Shown here piece by piece: positions 19,962 through 28,684 of a DNA stretch of 43,227 bases. Position 1 is the stretch's first letter; every line of letters begins with the position of its first letter. This stretch comes from Bacillus sp. NTK074B (GTDB taxonomy: Bacteria; Bacillota; Bacilli; Bacillales; Bacillaceae_B): contig NZ_JAFKOH010000019.1 of assembly GCF_017303375.1 (NCBI RefSeq), forward strand, positions 1-43,227, written 5' to 3'. The notes beneath the pieces were generated by a model. That model ran no database searches. It worked only from the letters and a program-made list of their open reading frames with translations, and was not told the origin of the DNA. The translations under genes and the position numbers were made by a program.

Positions 19962-20142
19962 TAAGCGGAGATATTCCGGTTACATTCAATATATATCTTG
20001 TTCTGGGGGTGAATAAGCGGAGATATTCCGACTACGTACAGAAAAATCCACCATTCTTGTATTTATTGAGAAGATAGGCGGAATCCTTCCGTCTATTTCA
20101 GCTTTTTTTACTATTCATTCCGAATTAAGCGGAATTTTTCCG
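19962..20142. repeat. Array of four TAAGCGGA..TTCCG hairpin motifs
   Basis: Units at 19962-19978 and 20014-20030 (identical, TAAGCGGAGATATTCCG), 20075-20095 (TAGGCGGAATCCTTCCGTCTA) and 20126-20142 (TAAGCGGAATTTTTCCG). Start-to-start distances are 52, 61 and 51 nt. Each unit is a small GCGGA/TCCG(C) dyad; the sequence between units is not conserved. The array fills the gap between convergent pyrG and ywjG. Confidence 0.8.
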
Positions 20143-20276
20143 ATTAGTTCTCAGCTCCTTTTGCTTAATCTCATCTCCCAACCGATAAATGAGGGCCAAT
20201 CTTTATAAAAGGGCAATGGCATGTCATAAAAACTTTGAAAAATATATAAGTTGTTTACCCACTCATACGTCACCCG

Positions 20277-20308
20277 AAAAAAACCCCTCCTCAACCGAGA
20301 AAGGGCTC
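20277..20308 (-). terminator. Intrinsic terminator after ywjG
   Basis: Read on the minus strand, CCCTTTCTC and GAGGAGGGG pair (with G-T pairs) around a 4-nt loop and run into seven T. Confidence 0.75.
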
Positions 20309-20315
20309 AAATCAT

Positions 20316-20840
20316 CTACTCCTCAAACTCCTCCAGCATTTCACGAATCACAAACCCCACTGCAAAATAGAGGTAAAGAGCCGCCATGCTCGAAGGGAAG
20401 CTCACGCGTTCGCCAATTTCATCTCCCGGAAGCATCCCTTTAATCAGCTTGGTATCCAGGTGAATGTCCGCAAGATCCAATACGTTCTCTTCTCCTTCAA
20501 CGACACCCGACACAGCTACGAATGGAACCCCTTCAGCAGAAAGCTTCTTACCCAGTGCCAAAGCTTCCGCATCTGTTGAATAGCGCGAAACGATCAGTAC
20601 ACGATCAGCTTCAGTCAGATCAACGGAAGCATCATATCGTTTAGCAGAAGGAAGAGGCTCGGCGCCATACAAAGCTTCTGCCGTTACAGCTTCCATTTCC
20701 CCGAATGCTTGAATATAAATATTTCCCTGTCCGATGGCAGCTTGTGCCAGCAGGCGTGCCCCGTCTTCAATCTCAAACTCCTGCTTATCGTAAATACGTT
20801 TAAACAGCCCCGTTAACTGTGTGGTGAACATTTTAATCAT
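20316..20840 (-). CDS. ywjG: YwjG family protein (DUF2529)
   Basis: Cytoplasmic protein of the DUF2529/YwjG family, conserved between pyrG and spo0F in Bacillus; function unknown. Its fold looks like a SIS-type sugar-phosphate binding domain: EDGARLLAQAAIGQGNIYI, a central ADRVLIVSRYSTDAEALALGK segment reminiscent of SIS phosphosugar domains, and VPFVAVSGV. I start at ATG 20840 (MIKMFTTQLTGLF, 174 residues) because AAGGAGA lies about 9 nt upstream, rather than the longer 20921 frame. It is divergent from spo0F. The SIS-like comparison is an inference. Confidence 0.85.
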   Translation of the reverse strand: MIKMFTTQLTGLFKRIYDKQEFEIEDGARLLAQAAIGQGNIYIQAFGEMEAVTAEALYGAEPLPSAKRYDASVDLTEADRVLIVSRYSTDAEALALGKKLSAEGVPFVAVSGVVEGEENVLDLADIHLDTKLIKGMLPGDEIGERVSFPSSMAALYLYFAVGFVIREMLEEFEE

Positions 20841-20867
20841 ACAATTTGGTCTCCTTCTATATTCATC

Positions 20868-20962
20868 TTCGACATTTCTCATCATAACGCTTATTATAAA
20901 GGGGAAAAAGGTCTCAAGCAAAATCTTGAGATTAAGAAGGGTTTTTACAATAAAAAGAGAAT
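20868..20962 (+). promoter_or_regulatory. spo0F control region: Spo0A box and sigma-H promoter
   Basis: A perfect Spo0A box in reverse, TTCGACA, is at 20868-20874. A sigma-H type promoter follows: GAAGGGTTT (20936-20944, consensus RnAGGAwWW with one mismatch), 13 nt, AGAAT (20958-20962). Between them is a 7 bp inverted repeat TCTCAAG/CTTGAGA (20912-20931). In B. subtilis spo0F is also driven by sigma-H and tuned by Spo0A, so the arrangement fits, although the distance from the 0A box is mine to infer. Confidence 0.7.
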
Positions 20963-21031
20963 AAGTAATAAATATACAATCATTTACTGAAGGAATACAT
21001 AACGATCATAATGTGAAGGGGACTGGGACGT

Positions 21032-21394
21032 ATGAATGAGAAGATTCTAATTGTAGACGATCAATTTGGTATACGGATACTATTGAATGAAGTATTGCAA
21101 AAGGAAGGGTACCAAACATTTCAGGCAGCGAACGGCATCCAGGCTCTTGAAATCGTAGATAATCACTCCCCTGATTTGGTTTTACTTGATATGAAAATTC
21201 CTGGAATGGATGGAATTGAAATCCTGAAGCGAATGAAGCAGAAAGATGCAGATATCCGTGTCATCATCATGACAGCATACGGAGAGCTTGATATGATTCA
21301 GGAGGCAAAAGACTTGGGAGCGCTTACCCATTTTGCGAAGCCTTTCGATATTGACGATATTAGAAAAGCCGTCAAGCAATATATTCCAGCGTGA
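21032..21394 (+). CDS. spo0F: Sporulation response regulator Spo0F
   Basis: Single-domain receiver in the sporulation phosphorelay: accepts phosphate from KinA-type kinases and passes it through Spo0B to Spo0A. All receiver residues are present: acidic pair D9-D10, phosphorylated D53 in [12 protein letters not shown]81 in IIMTAYGE, K103 in HFAKPFD. At 120 residues it is slightly shorter at the C terminus than B. subtilis Spo0F (124). The start ATG 21032 follows GAAGGGGA. It is transcribed from the sigma-H/Spo0A region upstream and precedes fbaA as in B. subtilis. Confidence 0.97.
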   Translation: MNEKILIVDDQFGIRILLNEVLQKEGYQTFQAANGIQALEIVDNHSPDLVLLDMKIPGMDGIEILKRMKQKDADIRVIIMTAYGELDMIQEAKDLGALTHFAKPFDIDDIRKAVKQYIPA

Positions 21395-21448
21395 TTACGT
21401 TGTGTGAATAGTGAAAATAGTAGTACTTTTAACATTTCGCCTCTGCAG

Positions 21449-21525
21449 TTGGTAAAATCAATTTTGTTTTGGTATGATACAAGTGAAATTGTAAACAATG
21501 TCACAAGGTGCTATAAAATAGCACC
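21449..21525 (+). promoter_or_regulatory. fbaA promoter and leader hairpin
   Basis: Promoter TTGGTA (21449-21454), 18 nt, TATGAT (21473-21478). The leader carries the small dyad ATTGTAAACAAT and a perfect 8 bp hairpin GGTGCTAT-AAA-ATAGCACC (21507-21525) about 50 nt before the start. No T-tract follows, so the hairpin is more likely a stabilising 5' structure than a terminator. Confidence 0.55.
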
Positions 21526-21575
21526 GCCATTTCTAAAATAATGGTTTACTGACTGAATAAAAGGAGGATATAACC

Positions 21576-22433
21576 ATGCCTTTAGTTTCAATGAAAGACA
21601 TGCTTATTCAAGCAAAAGAAAAAAGCTATGCAGTAGGTCAATTCAATCTGAATAACCTTGAGTTCACTCAAGCGATCCTGCAAGCGGCAGAAGAAGAAAA
21701 ATCACCTGTCATCCTTGGTGTATCTGAAGGTGCGGCACGTTACATGAGCGGCTTCAAAACAGTTGTGAAAATGGTTGAAGGTCTTATGGAAGACTTAAAC
21801 ATCACAGTACCTGTTGCGATCCACCTTGACCACGGTTCAAGCTATGACAAATGTAAAGAAGCCATCGATGCAGGTTTCACATCTGTTATGATCGATGCTT
21901 CTCACGGTCCTTTCGAAGAGAACATCGAAACTACTTCTAAAGTGGTTGAGTATGCTCACTCTAAAGGTGTTTCTGTTGAAGCTGAACTTGGAACAGTCGG
22001 TGGACAGGAAGATGACGTAGTGGCAGACGGCGTTATTTATGCAGATCCTAAAGAGTGTCAGGAAATGGTCGAGCGTACTGGCATCGACACACTTGCACCT
22101 GCACTTGGTTCCGTTCACGGTCCTTACAAAGGTGAACCAAACCTTGGATTCAAAGAAATGGAAGAAATCGGAGCAGCTACTGGAGTACCTCTAGTACTTC
22201 ACGGCGGAACTGGAATCCCTACAAAAGATATCCAAAAAGCGATTTCTTACGGAACAGCTAAAATCAACGTAAACACTGAAAACCAAATTGCTTCTGCTAA
22301 AGCGGTACGTGAAGTACTTGCAGCAGACTCAGAAGTATATGATCCACGTAAATACATGGGGCCGGCTCGTGAAGCGATCAAAGCGACAGTTGCTGGTAAA
22401 ATGCGCGAATTCGGTTCTTCTAACCAAGCGTAA
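21576..22433 (+). CDS. fbaA: Class II fructose-1,6-bisphosphate aldolase
   Basis: Zinc-dependent glycolytic/gluconeogenic aldolase that splits fructose-1,6-bisphosphate into dihydroxyacetone phosphate and glyceraldehyde-3-phosphate. The 285-residue length equals B. subtilis FbaA. Visible: [22 protein letters not shown] with the zinc His, [13 protein letters not shown] (catalytic loop), [16 protein letters not shown] segment, [10 protein letters not shown] and KINVNTENQ, which bind zinc and phosphate. The start ATG follows AAAGGAGGA. Codon usage is strongly biased (many GAA, GTA, CTT), as expected of a highly expressed glycolytic gene. Confidence 0.98.
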   Translation: MPLVSMKDMLIQAKEKSYAVGQFNLNNLEFTQAILQAAEEEKSPVILGVSEGAARYMSGFKTVVKMVEGLMEDLNITVPVAIHLDHGSSYDKCKEAIDAGFTSVMIDASHGPFEENIETTSKVVEYAHSKGVSVEAELGTVGGQEDDVVADGVIYADPKECQEMVERTGIDTLAPALGSVHGPYKGEPNLGFKEMEEIGAATGVPLVLHGGTGIPTKDIQKAISYGTAKINVNTENQIASAKAVREVLAADSEVYDPRKYMGPAREAIKATVAGKMREFGSSNQA

Positions 22434-22447
22434 CAAAGGTAATGTTT

Positions 22448-22559
22448 GGAAAAGGGGCCTGATTCAGATTAGACCCTTTCCAATCGTGGTAGAAATAGAA
22501 TGATGTAGTTGGATGGGACTGGCACCAGGAGAGGGTTGATACCTTTTTGGGTCAGTCCC
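22448..22559 (+). terminator. fbaA 3' hairpins
   Basis: First hairpin: GGAAAAGGG and CCCTTTCC (22448-22481) without a good T-tract. Second: GGGACTG (22515-22521) and CAGTCCC (22553-22559) enclosing GGCACC, a motif also seen in the repeats flanking acdA. Termination may be leaky here, allowing read-through into tal. Confidence 0.5.
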
Positions 22560-22611
22560 TTCCGTTCATTAAAGATGATTGAAAATTTTGTCGAAAAGGG
22601 GTATTTGGATT

Positions 22612-23253
22612 ATGAAATTTTTCATCGATACAGCAAACATGAGTGAAATCAAAGAAGCATTTGAATGGGGTATTCTATCAGGAGTGACAACGAATCCGTC
22701 CCTTGTCGCGAAAGAGAAGGACGTAACATTTGAAGATCGATTAAAAGAAATCACCGAACTTGTCCCTGGTTCTGTAAGCGCTGAAGTCATCGCGACAGAT
22801 GCTGAAGGCATGATCAAAGAAGGCAGGGAACTCGCGAAAATCGCGCCAAATATCACTGTGAAGCTTCCAATGACACCGGACGGCCTGAAGGCGACATCTA
22901 CTTTTGCTAAAGAAGGCATCAAGACGAATGTCACGCTGATTTTCAGTGCGAATCAGGCGCTGTTGGCGGCTCGTGCTGGAGCGACGTATGTTTCGCCTTT
23001 TTTAGGAAGATTAGATGATATTGGGCATGATGGTCTTGAGCTCGTATCCAAGATTGCTGAAATCTTCGCGATTCACGGCCTGGAAACAGAAATCATCGCG
23101 GCTTCGACCCGTCACCCGCAGCATATTACAGAAGCGGCACTAAGAGGGGCCCACATTGCAACCGTTCCTCTTAAAGTACTGAAGCAATTATTCCAGCATC
23201 CCCTCACGGATAAAGGAATCGACGCGTTCCTGAGTGATTGGAACAACCGCTGA
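22612..23253 (+). CDS. tal: Transaldolase (TalC/fructose-6-phosphate aldolase-like short form)
   Basis: Short-form class I aldolase of the transaldolase family, non-oxidative pentose phosphate pathway. The 213-residue length matches this subfamily. Visible: N-terminal [28 protein letters not shown], Schiff-base Lys at about K84 in [42 protein letters not shown] and [11 protein letters not shown]. The start is ATG 22612 with AAAAGGGG upstream; the upstream in-frame ATG at 22579 is rejected because it lacks a site and adds non-family residues. It lies between fbaA and murA as in B. subtilis (ywjH). Confidence 0.96.
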   Translation: MKFFIDTANMSEIKEAFEWGILSGVTTNPSLVAKEKDVTFEDRLKEITELVPGSVSAEVIATDAEGMIKEGRELAKIAPNITVKLPMTPDGLKATSTFAKEGIKTNVTLIFSANQALLAARAGATYVSPFLGRLDDIGHDGLELVSKIAEIFAIHGLETEIIAASTRHPQHITEAALRGAHIATVPLKVLKQLFQHPLTDKGIDAFLSDWNNR

Positions 23254-23414
23254 TCTTAGGACAATCGGTCTAAAAGAAAAAAATTCGATTATCCTATACA
23301 TGTTTTGGCGAATTATGTATACACTAGTAGACAATACTTCTTAGAACGTCTTCAACTGGAAAAATAATCCTTTTTGTTCTTGGCGTTGTCAGGAACAGTG
23401 GAAGGGAGTTTAAT

Positions 23415-24698
23415 ATGGAAAAGCTAAAAATTGCAGGAGGTTATCCCCTTGAAGGAACCATTAAAGTCAGTGGTGCCAAAAATAGTGCGGTAGCCTTGAT
23501 CCCGGCAACCATTCTTGCTGATTCTCCAGTCACAATCGAAGGGTTGCCAGACATCTCAGATGTAAGAACGCTGAAAGATCTTTTAGAAGAGATCGGCGGT
23601 TCAGTCACATTGGAAGATGGGGATATGAGTGTAGATCCAAGTCAAATGGTGTCCATGCCTTTACCCAGCGGGAAGGTGAAAAAGCTTCGTGCTTCCTATT
23701 ATTTAATGGGTGCGATGCTCGGACGTTTCAAAAAAGCGGTCATCGGTCTGCCGGGTGGATGTCACCTCGGTCCACGTCCGATCGATCAGCATATCAAAGG
23801 CTTCGAGGCCCTGGGAGCAGAAGTCACCAATGAACAAGGTGCCATCTATCTGCGTGCCGACGAACTAAAGGGTGCACGCATCTATCTGGACGTCGTCAGC
23901 GTAGGAGCAACGATCAATATCATGCTCGCAGCTGTCCGTGCAAAAGGCAGGACGATCATCGAGAATGCGGCCAAAGAACCTGAAATCATCGATGTCGCCA
24001 CATTACTGAGTAATATGGGTGCAAAAATCAAAGGGGCAGGTACTGATGTGATCCGGATTGATGGGGTGGACGAGCTACACGGCTGCCGTCATACGATCAT
24101 TCCTGACCGTATCGAAGCAGGGACCTTCATGATCCTTGCCGCCGCAGTCGGAAAAGGGGTACTCGTCGACAACGTCATCCCATTACATATGGAATCGGTC
24201 ATTGCCAAACTCCGTGAAATGGGCGTGCCGGTGGAAACGAACGACGACCAGATCTTCATCGGCCGGGCGGACAAGCTTAAATCCGTCGACGTGAAAACAC
24301 TGGTGTATCCAGGATTCCCGACAGATCTACAACAACCGTTCACGACATTACTTAACCGGGCAGAAGGCTCTGCCGTCGTAACGGACACCATCTACTCAGC
24401 CCGCTTCAAGCATATTGACGAGCTGAGAAGAATGAACGCCACGATCAAAGTAGAAGGCCGCTCAGCCATCGTCAACGGCCCTGTCCAACTGCAAGGCGCC
24501 AAGGTGAAGGCAAGCGATCTCCGCGCCGGAGCCGCACTCGTCATCGCCGGCCTCATGGCAGAAGGCATCACAGAAGTAACCGGCCTTGAACACATAGACC
24601 GAGGCTACAGCGACCTCGTCGCCAAACTCGAAGGCCTGGGCGCCACCATCTGGCGTGAAAAAATGTCTGTCGAGGAAATGGAACAGATGAAGTCGTAG
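23415..24698 (+). CDS. murA: UDP-N-acetylglucosamine 1-carboxyvinyltransferase
   Basis: First committed enzyme of peptidoglycan synthesis, transferring enolpyruvate from PEP to UDP-GlcNAc; target of fosfomycin. The 427-residue length and genomic position match the second Bacillus paralogue MurZ (MurAB). Active-site Cys is C116 in [12 protein letters not shown]; other signatures are [13 protein letters not shown] near the N terminus, [12 protein letters not shown] and [14 protein letters not shown] fosfomycin-resistant Asp is not present at the active site. The 5' half uses T-ending codons while the last ~250 nt are rich in GCC/GGC/CTC codons, a noticeable shift within one gene. Confidence 0.96.
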   Translation: MEKLKIAGGYPLEGTIKVSGAKNSAVALIPATILADSPVTIEGLPDISDVRTLKDLLEEIGGSVTLEDGDMSVDPSQMVSMPLPSGKVKKLRASYYLMGAMLGRFKKAVIGLPGGCHLGPRPIDQHIKGFEALGAEVTNEQGAIYLRADELKGARIYLDVVSVGATINIMLAAVRAKGRTIIENAAKEPEIIDVATLLSNMGAKIKGAGTDVIRIDGVDELHGCRHTIIPDRIEAGTFMILAAAVGKGVLVDNVIPLHMESVIAKLREMGVPVETNDDQIFIGRADKLKSVDVKTLVYPGFPTDLQQPFTTLLNRAEGSAVVTDTIYSARFKHIDELRRMNATIKVEGRSAIVNGPVQLQGAKVKASDLRAGAALVIAGLMAEGITEVTGLEHIDRGYSDLVAKLEGLGATIWREKMSVEEMEQMKS

Positions 24699-24758
24699 TT
24701 TCAGGAAACCTATTAAGAGATTTAAGTACACTTAATTATAATAGACATTAAATACACC

Positions 24759-24890
24759 AAGTTGATTGAAGCGGAAGGTGCTCGACTCCTGCGGGAAATG
24801 TGGGAGAGGTGAGACCCCACAGGGCGCAGCCCGGGGAGGCTCGCCGCCCACCCCGCGGAAAGCGAGCACCTGGAGCGGAAATCAACAGCT
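24759..24890. repeat. Family A palindromic repeat, copy 2 (long form)
   Basis: About 130 bp: GTTGATTGAAGCGGAAGG... GACTCCTGCGGG ... GAGACCCCACAGGG ... GGGGAGGCTC ... GCGGAAAGCGAGCACC ... GGAGCGGAAATCAACAG. It folds on itself through nested inverted segments (GGTGCTC/GAGCACC, GAGGCTC, CTGCGGG/CCCACAG). Directly after it, 24886-24912 forms a hairpin CAGCTGCTCTCTA/TAGAGAACAGCT that could end murA transcription. Confidence 0.85.
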
Positions 24891-25009
24891 GCTCTCTAGT
24901 AGAGAACAGCTTTAGGCAACTATAGCCTCTATTACCATAATTTTTAACGCGTTTTCACCATTGTGTCCTACTTTTTTCGAAAAAAAGTCTCTCTAAACCT
25001 CTCAATGTG

Positions 25010-25038
25010 TTACAATAAATCTGTCAATATGTTATACA
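25010..25038 (+). promoter_or_regulatory. Probable glpX promoter
   Basis: TTACAA (25010-25015), 17 nt, TATACA (25033-25038), 46 nt before the glpX start. A near-palindrome of six T, CG and seven A lies upstream around 24972-24987. Confidence 0.5.
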
Positions 25039-25084
25039 ATTTAGGATTATTGTAAAACAAAAGGGAACACGGGAGGCTATATAC

Positions 25085-26047
25085 ATGGAAAGAAGTTTAT
25101 CAATGGAGCTTGTACGAGTAACAGAGGGGGCTGCCCTGGCATCTGCCCGCTGGATGGGTCGCGGGAAGAAGGATGAGGCGGATGATGCTGCTACTTCTGC
25201 CATGCGCGATGTATTCGATACCGTACCGATGAAGGGGACGGTTGTCATCGGCGAAGGGGAAATGGACGAAGCTCCAATGCTTTATATTGGTGAAAAACTA
25301 GGGACAGGCTATGGTCCGCGTGTCGATGTAGCCGTCGATCCGCTGGAAGGAACGAACATCGTTGCTTCCGGAGGCTGGAATGCACTGGCGGTCCTCGCCG
25401 TGGCGGACCACGGGAACCTACTGAATGCACCGGATATGTATATGGATAAAATCGCAGTTGGACCGGAAGCGGTCGGGGAAATCGATATCAACGCTTCTGT
25501 CATCGATAATCTGAAAGCCGTTGCGAAAGCGAAGAACAAGGATATTGAAGATGTTGTAGCGACAGTCTTGAATCGTCCCCGTCATGAGCACATCATCCAA
25601 CAGCTGAGAGAAGCCGGAGCACGCATCAAGCTGATCAATGATGGTGACGTGGCAGGCGCTATGAACACTGCATTCGATCACACCGGTGTTGATATCCTAT
25701 TCGGATCAGGCGGTGCTCCTGAGGGAGTCCTTGCTGCCGTTGCCTTGAAATGCCTTGGAGGAGAAATTCAAGGAAAGCTTCTTCCGCAAAACGATGCGGA
25801 ACTTCAGCGCTGTATCAGCATGGGGCTTGATGTGGACAAGATCCTTCGCATGGAAGACCTTGTCTGTGGAGACGATGCCATCTTTGCAGCAACAGGTGTA
25901 ACAGACGGGGAACTGTTAAGAGGTGTCCAGCTCAAAGGGACATACGGCCTGACTCATTCAGTCGTTATGCGTGCGAAATCGGGTACCGTCCGATTCATCG
26001 ACGGACGCCACAGCCTTCAGAAAAAGCCGAACCTGGTCATGAGATAA
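25085..26047 (+). CDS. glpX: Class II fructose-1,6-bisphosphatase
   Basis: Metal-dependent gluconeogenic phosphatase removing the 1-phosphate from fructose-1,6-bisphosphate. The 320-residue length is usual for GlpX. Visible: [18 protein letters not shown], the metal-binding [30 protein letters not shown] (phosphatase motif), [16 protein letters not shown] and [20 protein letters not shown] 25085 is preceded by ACGGGAGG. It sits between murA and rho as in B. subtilis and is close to fbaA and tal, so this stretch groups central sugar-phosphate enzymes. Confidence 0.97.
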   Translation: MERSLSMELVRVTEGAALASARWMGRGKKDEADDAATSAMRDVFDTVPMKGTVVIGEGEMDEAPMLYIGEKLGTGYGPRVDVAVDPLEGTNIVASGGWNALAVLAVADHGNLLNAPDMYMDKIAVGPEAVGEIDINASVIDNLKAVAKAKNKDIEDVVATVLNRPRHEHIIQQLREAGARIKLINDGDVAGAMNTAFDHTGVDILFGSGGAPEGVLAAVALKCLGGEIQGKLLPQNDAELQRCISMGLDVDKILRMEDLVCGDDAIFAATGVTDGELLRGVQLKGTYGLTHSVVMRAKSGTVRFIDGRHSLQKKPNLVMR

Positions 26048-26099
26048 TAGAGAAAAACAAACAGAGAGAGAAACCAACTCTTCTAAATGTAAGAGAAAC

Positions 26100-26125
26100 G
26101 GATGGGCCCAAACGACTGCCCATCC
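26100..26125 (+). terminator. Hairpin after glpX
   Basis: GGATGGGC (26100-26107) and GCCCATCC (26118-26125) form a perfect 8 bp stem with a 10-nt loop. There is no T-tract directly after, so it may be a Rho-independent terminator of low efficiency or a 3' stabiliser. Confidence 0.6.
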
Positions 26126-26210
26126 CGACTCTTATCACTCACTTTTATTCTTCATAGGTGAAAAAATGCTGCCTATCTACCAAATCTACCTTCCTTTTTC
26201 TACCCGGTTA

Positions 26211-26339
26211 TTGATTCTTGCTGAAAAGTATGGTTACAATAGATAAGGTTTTTATCTTCAGTATTTTTTCTTTATCGTTATGCTTCAACATATTTCTTCA
26301 TTTTTAGAAAAATCTACCCTTTTTGACTCTTTTCTAAAA
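26211..26339 (+). promoter_or_regulatory. Probable rho promoter and leader hairpin
   Basis: TTGATT (26211-26216), 18 nt, TACAAT (26235-26240). This would give a leader of about 440 nt. In it, TTTTAGAAAA (26302-26311) and TTTTCTAAAA (26330-26339) form a perfect 10 bp stem around a pyrimidine-rich loop. B. subtilis rho is autoregulated through its leader, so a long leader is plausible; a second TATAAT at 26365-26370 lacks a -35. Confidence 0.55.
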
Positions 26340-26372
26340 GAAAGACATTTTTAGTGAAAGAGAATATAATCC

Positions 26373-26620
26373 AAGTTGATTGGAGCGGAAGGTGCTCGAC
26401 TCCTGCGGGGAAGGACGAAAAGCGGAGGCGGCTTGGTCAGGCCCGACAAGCATAAGGCGAATCAAACGGAAAGGCGCTCTTTGCCTTTTTGGTTGATTTG
26501 ACTTATGACCTCGAGGGGCTAGCCGCCGTAGCTGGATCTTGAGACCCCGCAGGGCAACGCCCGAGGAGGCTCAACTCACGCCCCGCGGAAAGCGAGCACC
26601 TGGAGCGGAAATCAACAGCT
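26373..26620. repeat. Family A palindromic repeat, copy 3, interrupted by family B
   Basis: Left part 26373-26411 (GTTGATTGGAGCGGAAGG to CTCCTGCGGGG) and right part 26540-26620 (GAGACCCCGCAGGG to GGAGCGGAAATCAACAG) are a normal family A element; a family B element occupies the middle, exactly in what would be the loop between CTGCGGGG and CCCCGCAG. It ends about 68 nt before the rho start. Confidence 0.85.
26412..26539 (-). repeat. Family B palindromic repeat nested in family A
   Basis: Reads in reverse orientation relative to the copies at 35894 and 43042: on the minus strand it has CCAGCTACGGCGGC, CCTCGAGGTCATAAG, AAAGGCAAAGAGCGCC, CTTATGCTTGTCGG and GCCGCCTCCGCTTTT. Arms pair over most of its length. 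Confidence 0.85.
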
Positions 26621-26688
26621 ACTCTCTAATGAAAATAACCTAAATTATTTTCTTCAGGTAGGACAAATTAATAAAGCGTGGTGTCATA

Positions 26689-27951
26689 ATGGAAGAACTA
26701 ACAATCTCCAGCTTAGAAAATATGAAGCTGAAAGAGCTTTACGAGCTGGCCAAACAATACAAAGTTTCTTATTATAGTAAATTAACAAAAAAAGAATTGA
26801 TTTTCGCAATTCTTAAAGTACGTGCAGAACAAGAAGGCTTCTTCTTCATGGAAGGTGTCCTTGAGATCATCCAATCAGAGGGATTTGGTTTCTTACGTCC
26901 AATCAACTATTCTCCAAGTTCTGAGGATATTTATATTTCTGCTTCACAGATCCGCCGCTTTGATCTTCGAAACGGTGACAAAGTGTCCGGTAAAGTACGC
27001 CCACCGAAAGAAAACGAACGGTACTTCGGACTGCTTCATGTTGAAATGGTGAACGGGGAAGAACCTGATTCTGCAAAAGAACGTGTGCATTTCCCAGGAT
27101 TGACTCCTTTATATCCTGACCGTCAAATGATGCTGGAGACAGAACCGAATAAGATTTCCACACGTATAATGGATCTGATCGCACCGGTCGGATTTGGACA
27201 GCGTGGTCTGGTCGTAGCACCGCCTAAGGCTGGTAAAACGATGCTGATCAAAGAAATCGCGAACTCGATCACGACGAATCACCCGGAAGCGGAATTGATC
27301 ATTCTTCTAATCGATGAGCGTCCAGAGGAAGTAACGGACATCGAACGTTCAGTTGAAGCAGAAGTTGTCAGCTCAACCTTTGATGAAGTGCCGGAAAACC
27401 ATATCAAGGTTGCGGAACTCGTTCTTGAACGTGCTATGCGTTTAGTGGAACACAAGCGTGACGTCATCATCCTGATGGATAGCATCACTCGTCTGGCACG
27501 TGCCTACAACCTGGTCATCCCTCCAAGTGGACGGACTCTTTCCGGTGGGATCGACCCTGCAGCATTCCACCGTCCGAAACGATTCTTCGGGGCTGCCCGT
27601 AACATTGAAGAGGGCGGAAGCTTGACGGTCCTTGCTACAGCACTCGTTGACACAGGATCCCGTATGGATGATGTCATTTATGAAGAGTTCAAAGGGACGG
27701 GTAACCTTGAACTTCATCTTGACCGTTCTCTTGCTGAACGCCGCATCTTCCCGGCCATCGACATTCGTCGTTCCGGAACGCGTCGTGAAGAGCTCCTCAT
27801 CAAACCGGATCACCTTGAAAAGCTGTGGGCGATCAGAAAAGCCATGTCCGATCAGCCTGATTTCGCCGAGAAGCTCATGCGTAAGCTGAAGCAATCGAAA
27901 ACGAATGAAGAATTTTTCAATGTGTTGACAGAAGAGTCCAAGAAGCGTTAA
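26689..27951 (+). CDS. rho: Transcription termination factor Rho
   Basis: Hexameric RNA helicase that terminates transcription. The 420-residue length agrees with Bacillus Rho. Order: N-terminal SAP-like helical domain ([16 protein letters not shown]), cold-shock-like RNA-binding domain ([16 protein letters not shown]...[15 protein letters not shown]), then the RecA-type ATPase with Walker A at residues 177-184 (APPKAGKT), Walker [17 protein letters not shown], and the Q/R-loop region [12 protein letters not shown] and [14 protein letters not shown]. The ribosome site before ATG 26689 is weak, which fits a tightly regulated gene. The leader contains the nested A/B repeat pair. Confidence 0.98.
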   Translation: MEELTISSLENMKLKELYELAKQYKVSYYSKLTKKELIFAILKVRAEQEGFFFMEGVLEIIQSEGFGFLRPINYSPSSEDIYISASQIRRFDLRNGDKVSGKVRPPKENERYFGLLHVEMVNGEEPDSAKERVHFPGLTPLYPDRQMMLETEPNKISTRIMDLIAPVGFGQRGLVVAPPKAGKTMLIKEIANSITTNHPEAELIILLIDERPEEVTDIERSVEAEVVSSTFDEVPENHIKVAELVLERAMRLVEHKRDVIILMDSITRLARAYNLVIPPSGRTLSGGIDPAAFHRPKRFFGAARNIEEGGSLTVLATALVDTGSRMDDVIYEEFKGTGNLELHLDRSLAERRIFPAIDIRRSGTRREELLIKPDHLEKLWAIRKAMSDQPDFAEKLMRKLKQSKTNEEFFNVLTEESKKR

Positions 27952-27988
27952 TCTAGTAATCGAACGATTTTTCAAAAGACAAAGGGTG

Positions 27989-28040
27989 ACTGGAATTTCC
28001 AGTTTTGCAGCTTGCAAAAAACTCTTGTCCTTGTTATAAT
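27989..28040 (+). promoter_or_regulatory. rho 3' hairpin and rpmE promoter with overlapping dyad
   Basis: ACTGGAA-T-TTCCAGT (27989-28003) followed by TTTT may be a weak rho terminator. The rpmE promoter is TTGCAA (28012-28017), 17 nt, TATAAT (28035-28040). A perfect dyad TTTTGCA-GCT-TGCAAAA (28003-28019) covers the -35, so a repressor site is possible. Confidence 0.7.
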
Positions 28041-28046
28041 AGTATC

Positions 28047-28165
28047 AATGTGTTCTTAAAAACTGGATGTGGTAAGGGGCTGGCTATTACTCTCATGCTT
28101 ATGCTCATATCACATATATCTTCGTAATAAATTACTCTGTCTCAGATGATTCAGGGCGGAAGGAG
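28047..28165 (+). promoter_or_regulatory. rpmE leader, possible L31 autoregulatory RNA
   Basis: About 120 nt of transcribed leader between the strong promoter and the rpmE ribosome site, with several short complementary segments but no terminator. Leader RNA motifs for ribosomal protein L31 have been described in Firmicutes; I cannot confirm a match by eye. Confidence 0.3.
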
Positions 28166-28174
28166 ATGAAAGAA

Positions 28175-28387
28175 ATGAAATCAGGAATTCATCCTAAGTA
28201 CAACACGATCAAAGTTAGCTGTGCTTGCGGTAACGAATTTGAAACTGGTTCTGTAGCGGAAGAAATGCGCGTTGAGGTATGTTCTGAATGCCATCCATTC
28301 TACACAGGCCGTCAGAAATTCGCTGATGCAGGTGGACGTGTTGACCGTTTCAACAAAAAATACGGTCTTAAAAACCAACAACAATAA
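28175..28387 (+). CDS. rpmE: 50S ribosomal protein L31, zinc-binding form
   Basis: Large-subunit ribosomal protein L31 of the C+ (zinc) type. Using ATG 28175 (AAGGAG ends 9 nt upstream; ATG 28166 directly abuts it) gives 70 residues starting MKSGIHPKY. Zinc ligands C16, C18, C36 and C39 are all present (CAC and CSEC motifs), followed by [20 protein letters not shown]. In Bacillus this zinc form is replaced by the zinc-free paralogue (YtiA) when zinc is low, so it also stores zinc. It has its own promoter and two terminators. Confidence 0.97.
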   Translation: MKSGIHPKYNTIKVSCACGNEFETGSVAEEMRVEVCSECHPFYTGRQKFADAGGRVDRFNKKYGLKNQQQ

Positions 28388-28453
28388 TGAAGAGTCAGAA
28401 GGACGCATCGAACGCCTTTGTGCATAGATGCTTCCCTTCTCTTCTATTAGAAA

Positions 28454-28487
28454 AACAGGCAAGGATCTTCATGCTTGCCTGTTTTTT
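28454..28487 (+). terminator. First terminator after rpmE
   Basis: AACAGGCAAG (28454-28463) pairs perfectly with CTTGCCTGTT (28474-28483) and runs into T. Confidence 0.92.
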
Positions 28488-28517
28488 ATTACGTTTAAAG
28501 CAAATGGTGAGAGAAAT

Positions 28518-28553
28518 AGAGGCAGTTCCAATTGAGCTGTGCCTCTTTTTTTC
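28518..28553 (+). terminator. Second terminator before tdk
   Basis: AGAGGCA (28518-28524) and TGCCTCT (28540-28546) with a long T-tract, only 30 nt after the first terminator. Confidence 0.85.
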
Positions 28554-28684
28554 TGCCAAATTACTGAATTCAGAGCATGATTCCCGTACATAAAGGAATG
28601 CTTTATTATAAGTGATAGTCCATATTTACTAACAGCCAGGCTGTTTTTTTATAGAACAACGTGTAAGGAAGGAGAGGCGCTTTC

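Noticed and set aside
26373..26620. Insertion sequence upstream of rho
   Set aside because: No transposase frame of any size is present; the region is made only of two short palindromic repeats.
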